Shown here: one piece after another, positions 26,227 through 34,897 of the stretch
Position numbering within the stretch: the first letter of the stretch is position 1
Layout: each line of letters starts with the position of its first letter
Origin: Alphaproteobacteria bacterium Ga0077535
Lineage (GTDB): Bacteria > Pseudomonadota > Alphaproteobacteria > Caulobacterales > Aquidulcibacteraceae
Assembly (NCBI GenBank): GCA_001464425.1
Contig: LNEK01000006.1
Location: forward strand, 1 to 64,000
Length of the DNA stretch: 64,000 nt
Reading direction: 5' to 3'
Program-made: the position numbers and the translations under genes
Notes under the pieces: generated by a model
Database searches by the model: none
Told to the model about the DNA's origin: nothing
The model's input: the letters and a program-made list of their open reading frames with translations, nothing else

Positions 26227-27107
26227 GCCTTTGATCCCAAAGAAAGCGAAAGCCCCTCGATCTGAGCCGACGCCGCAAGCGCCGCCACATAGCGAGCCGA
26301 CGAAGCCGCCCACGCGCGTGTGCGCAACGACCTTTTGATGAAAGCCTCGACTATTTCGAAGGGGAGTGCCTTCGCCGCGCTGTGCTGATCGAGACGAATG
26401 ACGTGCCAGCCATGGCGGGTGCGGATTGGGTTCGGGCCGAACTGGCCCGGCTCAAGGCTCATCAAGGCGCGCTCGAGATCATCCGCCAAGTCGCCGCGTT
26501 GGAGTTGGCCGAGCGCACCGCCCTGCTCTGCGGTTGGACACGCCGAGCATGCGCGTGCCCACTCAGCGAACGGCTCTCCCGCGTCGATGGCTCTGATGGC
26601 GGCGGCAGCGCGTTCATAAGCGGCGCCCCAGGCCGCCTCCCCTTCCTGTTCAGGGGCAAATAGGATGTGGGATGCTTCGTAGAGTTCAGGCGCGGCGAAC
26701 TGCGACGCCGCGCCCTCGTAGACGCGTCTGCACTCAACGTCGCTTGGCTCAACCGAAGCAACCTCGAGTTCGAGGACTTGCCGGACAAGCGCCTCCTCAT
26801 CGGTCTCTTCGCGCCCTTGAGCATCTCGCGCCGGCGTCGGCTCCAATGCCAGCGCGCGAGCACGGAGCAAGAGCAGCTCACGAATGACCAATGCGCGAGC
26901 GGCGGCGGCGCGAGCCTCCGGGCCAGAGGCTGCGTCGTGGTTCTGCGCCTCTTGCGCAATCGCCGTCTCCGGTATCGCAATCCCGTTCACGAACACTGGC
27001 GGGGCGTTGGCTGGACGACGCGCCGCAGGAACCGGGCCATGACTGCAACCGGAGAACGCCTCTGCTTGAGGTTCATTCTGCGCCGTGTGAATGAGGGTGT
27101 GTTTCAT
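26223..27107 (-). CDS. parvulin-type peptidyl-prolyl isomerase (PpiC/NifM-like)
   Basis: The product has 294 residues. ATG 27107 overlaps the narI stop (ATGA). An N-terminal helical chaperone-like part (ARALVIRELLLLRARALAL) precedes the parvulin domain: ASHILFAPEQEGE, then FAEWARACSACPTAEQGGALGQLQRGDLADDLERAL and TRHGWHVIRLD. Such an isomerase commonly follows narI in proteobacterial nar operons and is thought to help fold or assemble the enzyme. There is no obvious signal peptide from this start, so it is probably cytoplasmic. Confidence 0.82.
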   Translation of the reverse strand: MKHTLIHTAQNEPQAEAFSGCSHGPVPAARRPANAPPVFVNGIAIPETAIAQEAQNHDAASGPEARAAAARALVIRELLLLRARALALEPTPARDAQGREETDEEALVRQVLELEVASVEPSDVECRRVYEGAASQFAAPELYEASHILFAPEQEGEAAWGAAYERAAAAIRAIDAGEPFAEWARACSACPTAEQGGALGQLQRGDLADDLERALMSLEPGQFGPNPIRTRHGWHVIRLDQHSAAKALPFEIVEAFIKRSLRTRAWAASSARYVAALAASAQIEGLSLSLGSKA

Positions 27108-27774
27108 CGCCCGCCCTGCCCTGCCGCCAGGCGTTTCGAACGTACGATCTGCCACCCGCGACGATTAAGGTACCAAATTGGCGCCGACAGCATGTGAACG
27201 AGGCGCGTGAACGGAAAGACGAGAAGAATTGTGAGACCTAAAGTGAGGTGCGCCTTAAAGATCCAATGCGCGTCAGCCACGTAATCAGCAGCGCCGGCGC
27301 GGAATGTGAAGATGCCTTGCGCCCAATACATGAACTTAATCATCTCGCCGCCATCGCGGTGCTCTAGCGAAATCGGGATGGTAGCGAGCCCGAGGCAGAG
27401 TTGCGCCAACAGCAGCGCAAGTATTGCCGTGTCGCCAAAGCTCGATGTTGAGCGAATGCGCGCGTCGAAAACGCGCCGATGCAGGAGCAAGAGACCGCCA
27501 GCGAGGCACATCGCACCGGCGACGCCTCCCGCCACGATCGCAAGCATCTGCTTTGCGCCGTGCGTCACGCCCAGCGCGTCCCACACAAGATCGCGAGGAT
27601 CCCCACATGGAAAAGTATGGAGCCCAGCACAAGCTGCTTTCGGCGCAGCAGTTGCGATGAACCCGTGCGCCACGTGTACTGTTCCCGGTCGAAACGCAGC
27701 ACTGAGCCGAGCGCGAGCACTCCCAGTGCGATGTATGGGTAGAACCCGAATAGTGCCTGATTGAGCCAATCCAT
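27104..27774 (-). pseudogene. narI: nitrate reductase gamma subunit NarI, broken by an internal deletion
   Basis: NarI is the membrane cytochrome b that passes quinol electrons to NarH. The start ATG 27774 (GAGGGCG upstream) gives a correct N-terminus (FGFYPYIALGVLALGS, then RFDREQYTWR and FHVGILAIL), but this frame stops at 27565. The rest continues in another frame from about 27588 (VWDALGVTHGAKQMLAIVAG to the end at 27104), including the later haem-ligand region. By comparison with E. coli NarI as I remember it, about 12 residues are missing at the join, including the second haem-ligating His of the GH-x-x-G segment. A short GTGTGG lies at the junction (27581-27586). This is either a true null allele or an assembly error. 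Confidence 0.8.
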
Positions 27775-27783
27775 AATGCGCCC

Positions 27784-28960
27784 TCAGAGCCGATATTCGA
27801 CCGCGAACCAAATCTTGGCGCGGTCTGCAAAACGAGGATCCTCGCCCTCGAACATTGCCGCCTTGGCCTCAATTGAGACACGTTCGTTAAGCGAGAGCCG
27901 AACCGAAGCATTCAGTTCGGAGCCAAAGTCGGCGCTACCGCCGTCGTCAGTGAAATCGTGCGCAACTACGTTGAAGACGACAGGCTGCTGCGCCGGCCAG
28001 GGGCGCGTCGAATACGAGACGCCGGCGTAGAGGTCACGAACCCCGTCAGACGGCGTCGCTAGAAATACATCAGCCCAGCCTTGAAAGGCGTGCAGTGTCG
28101 CCAGCGGCGTGGAGAAGCCGCGAATGCCGTCGCCTTCAAGGCGTTCGCCGCCGACGGTCACGGTCCAGCGGTCGTGACGGAGAGCGAGTTCGCCGTGCTG
28201 GTAGCCAAGGTCAAAGCCGGCGCTGTTACCGCGATAATCGCTCTGCGCCGCTGCCTCCAGCGTCAGACGCGGATGAAACGAACCTGCTTGCCACTCATTC
28301 GACCACCGCAGCCCGAAGGTCTGGCTCGATTGCGCCGGAGCATTCTGAAAGTCGAGCAAAAGGCCATAGGCGCTGAGGCGTCCGACCGGCAGATCGAGAT
28401 CGGCTTGCAATACGTGCGAATCGACGCACATTGTTGATGTAGACGTAGGTCAAGGCGGCGTGCTCAAACGGCCGCGCTTCAATTCGGAGTGCGTCAAAGG
28501 TCTGCTCGTTTTGGCGAAAGCCCACATTGCCAACGAGACGCGCGTTGTTGAGGACGATGCGTTGACGCCCCGCTACAACACGCCGGCCCTGGGCGCCGGC
28601 CCACGTGACTTGCAGCCGATTGAGCTCGAACGCTTCGGGATCTGGCACGGTGGCAAAGGCTGTATTGCCGTTTACCGTGTCGTTGAAGTCATCCGTCAAC
28701 TGCGCCACGCCCTCCAACTCACCGAGAAATTTGAAGCCGTTGAACGCGCGAGTTTCGTAACCCAGTCGGGTGCGAAGCGTCAGCGCGTCGGCGTCATTGA
28801 GCCCATCTTGCGAAACGCTCTCGTATCGCAGTCGAGCATCAATAATCCAATCGCCCGCAGTTTGTGTCTGCGCCACGGCGGACATGGGCGCCGCCCAACA
28901 CGCGCTGAAGGCGCCAAGCGCAATCGTAAGAACACGCAAGGGCTGTTGTACTGCGCTCAT
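27784..28960 (-). pseudogene. alginate-export-like outer-membrane beta-barrel, frameshifted
   Basis: The start ATG 28960 overlaps the narJ stop (ATGA) and encodes a signal peptide ending in SAVAQT. The barrel strands follow the alginate_export pattern (DWIIDARLRYES, RTRLGYETRAFNGF, then RRVVAGRQRIVLNNARLVGN with GFRQNEQTFDALRI). Near 28415-28432 the frame changes: the first part ends at YVYINNV and the second resumes at DSHVLQADLDLPVGRL and runs to 27784, ending in the typical C-terminal strand (WFAVEYRL). About 15 residues seem to be lost. A passive channel for anions is the family-based guess. Its place between narJ and narI is unusual. Confidence 0.75.
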
Positions 28961-29634
28961 TGGCTCGTCTCCCCCATGCGCGCGACTGCCGCGGCAGCTT
29001 TGGGGCAGCCAACTTGATCCGGTCCAAACGTCACCTGCTCTTCCGCCCAAGCGCGATCGAGCGCATCGAGATCATCGGGGTCGTCGTCCGGTTCCTGCAG
29101 CAAAGCGGTGACCGCTTCGGCGTTCCGCTTCGTCTCGACCAGCGCCACCAAGATGTCGAACACGCGCGCGTACGGCGACCGGCGCTTTTTCAAGCGCTCT
29201 CGCAATGCTTCCAGAACATGTGCGGCTTCACCCAGCAGCGCCGCCGCCTCATCGGTCGGCAGCATCGACAGAAACTCAAGAAATACCGGGAGATGATCCG
29301 GCAGCTCTTTTGCGGTCAGTTCAAGCCCACGCGACGAATAGAGCTTCAGCAGCTCGACCATTGCCTGGCCGCGGTCGCGACTTTCGCCGTGGACGTGCTC
29401 GTAAAGCTGGAGCGATAACGAACGCGTGCGATCAAACAAATCGACGTAGCGCGCTTGCGCCTCATAGAGGTCCTGCTGCGAGAGCTCGAAGGCCAACGAG
29501 GTCAAGCGGCGAACGAGACCCTGCGTCGCGAGCCGTTCTTGGTCCAGGGCCTCAATAGCGGCCGGTACCGCTGCTGCCGTCTCCGCGGTCGGATAGCTCA
29601 ACAGCACCGAGAGTGCGCGGTAAGTTTGCGCCAT
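28957..29634 (-). CDS. narJ: nitrate reductase molybdenum-cofactor assembly chaperone NarJ
   Basis: The 225-residue, helix-rich product matches NarJ/NarW: YRALSVLLSYPTAE at the N-terminus, then YVDLFDRTRSLSLQLYEHVHGESRDRGQAM and LPDHLPVFLEFLSMLP. NarJ binds apo-NarG and is needed for cofactor insertion and membrane attachment. It starts three bases after the narH stop codon begins to clear and overlaps the beta-barrel gene start by 4 bases. It is intact. Confidence 0.9.
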   Translation of the reverse strand: MAQTYRALSVLLSYPTAETAAAVPAAIEALDQERLATQGLVRRLTSLAFELSQQDLYEAQARYVDLFDRTRSLSLQLYEHVHGESRDRGQAMVELLKLYSSRGLELTAKELPDHLPVFLEFLSMLPTDEAAALLGEAAHVLEALRERLKKRRSPYARVFDILVALVETKRNAEAVTALLQEPDDDPDDLDALDRAWAEEQVTFGPDQVGCPKAAAAVARMGETSQ

Positions 29635-29636
29635 GC

Positions 29637-31157
29637 TTAAATCTCCATCGGATTCTTGGCGCGGCTGCTCTTGGTCTTGCCGAACAAGCCGAGTTCGGTG
29701 CGCCCGCCGGACGCTTCGTTGCCAAAACTAAAGCCGCAAGCGCCACGAAGGCCCAGGGCATCCTCGGCGCCCTCACGATGCGACGTCGGGATCACAAAGC
29801 GATCCTCGTAGTTCGCGATCGCCATGATCTGGTACATGTCCTCGATCTGCGTCGCGACCAAACCCACGCGCTCCGCCACGGCATGATCGATCACACCGTC
29901 AATTGACTTCGAGCGCATGAACGAACGCATCGCCAGCATGCGCTCCAGTGCCTCAATGATTGGGGGCTCCTCACCCGCGGTGAGCATGTTGGCGAGATAC
30001 TTCACCGGGATCCGCAGCGAGCGCACATCCGGCATGACACCGTCGTGTTCAATCGCGCCCATCGACGCTGCCGATTGAATCGGCGACAGTGGTGGGACGT
30101 ACCAGACCATCGGCAGCGTTCGATATTCTGGATGAAGCGGAAACGCGACCTTCCACTCCATCGCCATTTTATAGACCGGACTCTTTAGCGCCGCTTCAAT
30201 CCACGCTTCCGGCACCCCGTCAGCACGTGCTTGCGCGATCACTGCCGGGTCGTTCGGATCCAGAAAGACCTTAAGCTGCGCTTCGTAGAGATCCTTTTCA
30301 TCGACGCTGGCCGCCTCCTCGATACGATCGGCGTCATAGAGGATGACTCCTAAATAGCGGATGCGCCCGACACAGGTTTCAGAGCAAACGGTCGGCTCTC
30401 CCGCCTCAATGCGTGGATAGCAAAACGTGCACTTTTCCGATTTTCCGCTCGACCAGTTGTAATAGATTTTCTTGTACGGACAGGCCGACACACACATGCG
30501 CCAGCCGCGGCATTTGTCCTGATCAATCAAAACAATGCCGTCCTCTTCGCGCTTGTAGATGGCGCCCGATGGGCAAGCCGCGACGCAAGTCGGGTTAAGG
30601 CAATGCTCGCAGAGGCGCGGCAGATACATCATGAAGGTGTTTTCAAACTGCCCGTAGATGTCCTTCTGTACTTTGTCGAAGTTCACATCCTTGGACCGCT
30701 TTGAGAACTCACCGCCGAGAATCTCCTCCCAGTTCGGGCCCCACTCGATCTTTTCCATGCGCTGGCCAGTTACCTTCGAGCGCGGCCGCGCGGTTGGAAA
30801 CGCCTGCATCTCCGGCGCGGTCTGCAAGTGCGCGTAATCGAAGTCGAACGGTTCGTAATAATCGTCGATCTCAGGCAAATCAGGGTTGGCGAAGATCTTC
30901 GCCAGGATGCGCCACTTCGGGCCCATACGCGGTTGGATTTTCCCGCCTCTGGTGCGCTCCCAACCGCCATTCCACCGCTTTTGGTTTTCCCATTCGCGCG
31001 GATAGCCGACACCGGGCTTCGTCTCGACGTTGTTGAACCAGGCGTATTCAACGCCCTCGCGGCTGGTCCAAACATTTTTGCAGGTGACTGAACAGGTATG
31101 GCAACCGATGCACTTGTCGAGGTTGAGCACCATGCCGATTTGAGCGCGAACTTTCAT
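29637..31157 (-). CDS. narH: nitrate reductase beta subunit NarH
   Basis: The product has 506 residues. ATG 31157 overlaps the narG stop (ATGA). NarH carries the iron-sulfur clusters that link NarI to NarG. The first Cys cluster is CIGCHTCSVTC (residues 16-26). Later clusters are CEHCLNPTCVAACP, the CRGWRMCVSACPYKK group in which Trp replaces one Cys (as in the 3Fe-4S cluster of this family), and CTFCYPR with CSETCVGR. Length and motifs are normal. Confidence 0.95.
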   Translation of the reverse strand: MKVRAQIGMVLNLDKCIGCHTCSVTCKNVWTSREGVEYAWFNNVETKPGVGYPREWENQKRWNGGWERTRGGKIQPRMGPKWRILAKIFANPDLPEIDDYYEPFDFDYAHLQTAPEMQAFPTARPRSKVTGQRMEKIEWGPNWEEILGGEFSKRSKDVNFDKVQKDIYGQFENTFMMYLPRLCEHCLNPTCVAACPSGAIYKREEDGIVLIDQDKCRGWRMCVSACPYKKIYYNWSSGKSEKCTFCYPRIEAGEPTVCSETCVGRIRYLGVILYDADRIEEAASVDEKDLYEAQLKVFLDPNDPAVIAQARADGVPEAWIEAALKSPVYKMAMEWKVAFPLHPEYRTLPMVWYVPPLSPIQSAASMGAIEHDGVMPDVRSLRIPVKYLANMLTAGEEPPIIEALERMLAMRSFMRSKSIDGVIDHAVAERVGLVATQIEDMYQIMAIANYEDRFVIPTSHREGAEDALGLRGACGFSFGNEASGGRTELGLFGKTKSSRAKNPMEI

Positions 31158-34100
31158 TGGCCCGCTCCCACTTCGGCGAGGGGCTTGTCGAGCCAATCCA
31201 CCTTGTCCATCTTTCGCACGATGACGAACTCATCGCGGTTTGAACCGACCGTTCCGTAATAATTGAACCCATAGGCCAGCTGCGCGTAGCCACCGATCAT
31301 GTGGGTTGGCTTCAACACGGTGCGCGTCACCGAGTTGTGGATGCCACCGCGATGCCCGGTCATTTCCGAACCCGGCGTGTTCACGATCTTCTCTTGTGCG
31401 TGGTACATGAAGACCGTGCCCTCACGGATGCGCTGAGAAACGACAGCGCGCGCGGTGAGCGCCCCGTTTGAGTTGAACGCTTCGATCCAATCATTGTCCT
31501 TGATGCCTGCGCGGCCAGCGTCCTTCTCCGAAAGCCACACCACAGGGCCGCCGCGATTGAGCGTCAGCATCAGTAGATTGTCGGAATAAGTAGAGTGAAT
31601 GCCCCACTTCTGGTGCGGCGTGATGAAGTTGAGTGTGATTTCTTTTTCGCCGTTCGATCGGAACTTGTGGCTCAAACCCGTGGTCTTGAGATCGATCGGC
31701 GGCTTGTAGACGCACAACCCCTCGCCAAACGCCCGCATCCACAAGTGATCTTGGTAGAGCTGCTGACGGCCGGTCAGCGTACGCCACGGGATCAGCTCAT
31801 GTACGTTGGTGTAGCCCGCATTGTAGCAAACCTTCTCGCTCTCAATGCCGGACCAGATCGGCGAGGAGATGATCTTGCGCGGCTGCGCCACCACATCGCG
31901 GAAGCGGATCTTTTCGTCTTCCTTCGGTAGCGCCAGGTGCGCGTGCTCACGTCCGGTTTGCTTTTCCAAGGACTGCCAAGCCTTCACGGCAACTTCGCCG
32001 TTCGTCTCTGGCGCCAGCATGAGAATGGTCTCACAAGCGTCAATGTCGGTTTCAATCTTCGCTAAGCCCTTCGTCGGCCCACCCTGCACTTCGCCGTTGA
32101 GCGCTTTCAAATGCGCGATTTCGTGGTCGGTGTTCCACCCCAGGCCCTTGCCGCCATTGCCGGCTTTTACCATTAGCGGACCAAGCGAAGTGAAACGGCG
32201 ATAGACGTTCGGGTAGTCGCGCTCGATCACCGTAATCTGCGGCCCGGTCTTGCCGGGGACCAACTCGCAATCACCCTTCCACCAATCCTCTACGTCGAAG
32301 GGCTGCGCCATTTCGCCAGCGGTATCGTGTTGGATTGGCGTGAGAACCACATCTTTCTCGACACCCAGGATATCCGGACAAACTTGCGAGAACGATTTTG
32401 CGATGGCCTTGAAGATTTCCCAGTCCGATTTGCACTCCCAGACCGGATCAATCGCCGCGGTCAGCGGATGGATGAACGGGTGCATGTCGGAGGTGTTGAG
32501 ATCGTTTTTCTCATACCAGGTTGCTGTGGGCAGGATGACGTCAGAATACACAGCCGTCGTCGACATGCGGAAGTCGATGGTGACAAGCAGATCGAGCTTT
32601 CCTTCCGGCGCCTCGTCGCGCCACTTCACATCCACGGGCTTACGTCGGCCGGTAGAGCCCAAATCTTTGCCGAGTACGCCGTTTGTCGTCCCAAGCAGAT
32701 GCTTCAGAAAATATTCGTGGCCTTTGCCGGATGAGCCCAGCAAATTCGAGCGCCACACAAACATGTTGCGCGGCCAATTGTCTGGGTGATCCGGGTCCAT
32801 GCAGCTCATCTCGAGGCGCTTGGCCTTTAGTTCGCGCACAGCATAGTCGCGCGGATCGATGCCCTCACGCTCAGCCGCTTTCGCCACGTCCAGCGGATTG
32901 GTCTTGAGCGCCGGCGCCGATGGTAACCAGCCCATGCGCTCGGCCTTGGCGTTGTAGTCAATGAAAGTCGCACCCCAATCGCCGTCTGGCGCGGTGGGCG
33001 AGAGGATTTCCTTCACATCCAGCGTTTCGTAACGCCACTGATCGGAATGCGCGTAAAAAAAGCTTGTGGAGTTCTGCTGACGCGGCGGGCGCGCCCAATC
33101 GGTGGCAAACGCAAGCGGCGCCCAACCAGTCTGCGGCCGCAGTTTTTCCTGCCCAACATAGTGCGACCAGCCGCCGCCCGATTGGCCGATGCAGCCGCAC
33201 ATCGCGAGGAGGTTGATGACCCCGCGATAGTTCATATCCATGTGGTACCAATGGTTCATCGCCGCGCCGATGATCACCATCGACTTGCCATTGGTCTTCT
33301 CCGCATTGGTCGCAAAACCACGCGCCACGGCGATGATCTGATTGCGCGGGACGGTCGTGACGGCTTCCGCCCAAGCCGGCGTGTAGGGCTCAAGATCGTC
33401 GTAGCTGGACGGCATGTGTTCGCCGCCGAAGCCCTGATCGACGCCATAATTGGCAAGCATCAGATCGTAGACGGAGACAACAAGAGCCTCACCATCCTTC
33501 AGCGTCATGCGTTTTGCCGGAATGCGGCGCATCAGCGTGTCTGGATGGTCGGTAGAAGCGAACCCGTTCGACGCAGTGTTAGCAAAATAGGGAAACAGCA
33601 CCTCGGCCACTTCGTCGTGCGCACCTTTAAGCCCGACGCGCAACTTCACCGGTGCGCCATCCGCCTTTTTCTCTTCCAGATTCCACTTACCCTGCTCGCC
33701 CCACCGGAACCCGATCGAGCCGGTCGGCACAACCGGGTTGCCAGTGGCTTCATCGATACCGATCGTCTTCCAGTCCGGATTATTGTCTTCGCCTAAGCCA
33801 TCGACGAAGTCAGACGCGCGCACCAGACGATCGGGTACGTAGCGGCCATCCTTCTTAACAAGCCGCACGAGCAACGGCATATCGGTGTAGCGGCGGACGT
33901 AATCCTGAAAGTACGGTACTTGCCGATCGCGATGGTACTCGCTCAGCACCACGTGACCCATCGCCATAGCGAGGGCGGCGTCTGTCCCCTGCTTCACCGA
34001 AATCCAAAGATCGGCGAACTTCGAGGCTTCGGAATAGTCCGGACAGATGACGACGGACTTCGCGCCCTTGTACCGTACCTCAGTGTAGAAGTGTGCATCG

Positions 34101-34885
34101 GGCGTGCGCGTCTGCGGCACGTTCGAGCCCCAGACCAGAATGAACCCGGAATTGTACCAGTCCGCGGATTCCGGAACGTCGGTCTGCTCGCCCCAGGTTT
34201 GCGGCGAAGCCGGCGGCAGGTCGCAGTACCAATCGTAAAATGAGCCGCAGACGCCGCCGATCAATTGCAGATAGCGAGCCCCGGCCGCGTAGGAGATCAT
34301 GGACATCGCCGGAATCGGCGAGAAACCAAACACCCGATCTGGGCCGTGCGTCTTGACAGTGTACGCATTAGCGGCGCCGATCAACTCAGTGACCTCCTCC
34401 CAGGCAGCGCGCACCAGACCGCCACCGCCGCGAATGGACGTGTAGGATTTCCGCTTGGTTGGATTCTCAACGATCGACGCCCAGGCCTGCACCGGCGACA
34501 TGGACTTGCGCGCCTCGCGCCACATCTTCATCAAACGGCCGCGCACCAGCGGATATTTCACGCGATTGCCGGAATAGAGATACCAAGAATAGCTCGCGCC
34601 GCGTGCGCAACCGCGCGGCTCATGGTTGGGCAAGTCCGGTCGTGTACGCGGATAATCCGTCTGCTGCGTCTCCCAAGTGACGATGCCGCCCTTGACGTAG
34701 ATCTTCCACGAACAGGAGCCCGTGCAGTTCACGCCATGGGTTGAGCGAACGATTTTGTCGTGCTGCCAGCGGCGCCGGTATGCTTCCTCCCACGAACGAT
34801 CCTCGTCGTTCATGACGCCGTGGCCTTCCGAGTAGAGCTCAGTCTTACGCGTAAAAAAGGCGAGGCGATCGAGTGTATGGCTCAT
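31154..34885 (-). CDS. narG: nitrate reductase alpha subunit NarG
   Basis: The 1243-residue product is the catalytic molybdopterin-guanine-dinucleotide subunit that reduces nitrate to nitrite at the cytoplasmic face. The N-terminal iron-sulfur ligand set is His50-x3-Cys54-x3-Cys58 (THGVNCTGSCSW), followed by RGCARGASYSWYLYSGNRVKYPLVRG. Later family blocks include YYDLPP-like YCDLPPASPQTWGEQTD and WGSNVPQTRTPDAH. The gene is full length with no frame break. It follows narK by 12 bases. Confidence 0.96.
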   Translation of the reverse strand: MSHTLDRLAFFTRKTELYSEGHGVMNDEDRSWEEAYRRRWQHDKIVRSTHGVNCTGSCSWKIYVKGGIVTWETQQTDYPRTRPDLPNHEPRGCARGASYSWYLYSGNRVKYPLVRGRLMKMWREARKSMSPVQAWASIVENPTKRKSYTSIRGGGGLVRAAWEEVTELIGAANAYTVKTHGPDRVFGFSPIPAMSMISYAAGARYLQLIGGVCGSFYDWYCDLPPASPQTWGEQTDVPESADWYNSGFILVWGSNVPQTRTPDAHFYTEVRYKGAKSVVICPDYSEASKFADLWISVKQGTDAALAMAMGHVVLSEYHRDRQVPYFQDYVRRYTDMPLLVRLVKKDGRYVPDRLVRASDFVDGLGEDNNPDWKTIGIDEATGNPVVPTGSIGFRWGEQGKWNLEEKKADGAPVKLRVGLKGAHDEVAEVLFPYFANTASNGFASTDHPDTLMRRIPAKRMTLKDGEALVVSVYDLMLANYGVDQGFGGEHMPSSYDDLEPYTPAWAEAVTTVPRNQIIAVARGFATNAEKTNGKSMVIIGAAMNHWYHMDMNYRGVINLLAMCGCIGQSGGGWSHYVGQEKLRPQTGWAPLAFATDWARPPRQQNSTSFFYAHSDQWRYETLDVKEILSPTAPDGDWGATFIDYNAKAERMGWLPSAPALKTNPLDVAKAAEREGIDPRDYAVRELKAKRLEMSCMDPDHPDNWPRNMFVWRSNLLGSSGKGHEYFLKHLLGTTNGVLGKDLGSTGRRKPVDVKWRDEAPEGKLDLLVTIDFRMSTTAVYSDVILPTATWYEKNDLNTSDMHPFIHPLTAAIDPVWECKSDWEIFKAIAKSFSQVCPDILGVEKDVVLTPIQHDTAGEMAQPFDVEDWWKGDCELVPGKTGPQITVIERDYPNVYRRFTSLGPLMVKAGNGGKGLGWNTDHEIAHLKALNGEVQGGPTKGLAKIETDIDACETILMLAPETNGEVAVKAWQSLEKQTGREHAHLALPKEDEKIRFRDVVAQPRKIISSPIWSGIESEKVCYNAGYTNVHELIPWRTLTGRQQLYQDHLWMRAFGEGLCVYKPPIDLKTTGLSHKFRSNGEKEITLNFITPHQKWGIHSTYSDNLLMLTLNRGGPVVWLSEKDAGRAGIKDNDWIEAFNSNGALTARAVVSQRIREGTVFMYHAQEKIVNTPGSEMTGHRGGIHNSVTRTVLKPTHMIGGYAQLAYGFNYYGTVGSNRDEFVIVRKMDKVDWLDKPLAEVGAGQ

Positions 34886-34897
34886 GTCAATTGCCCC

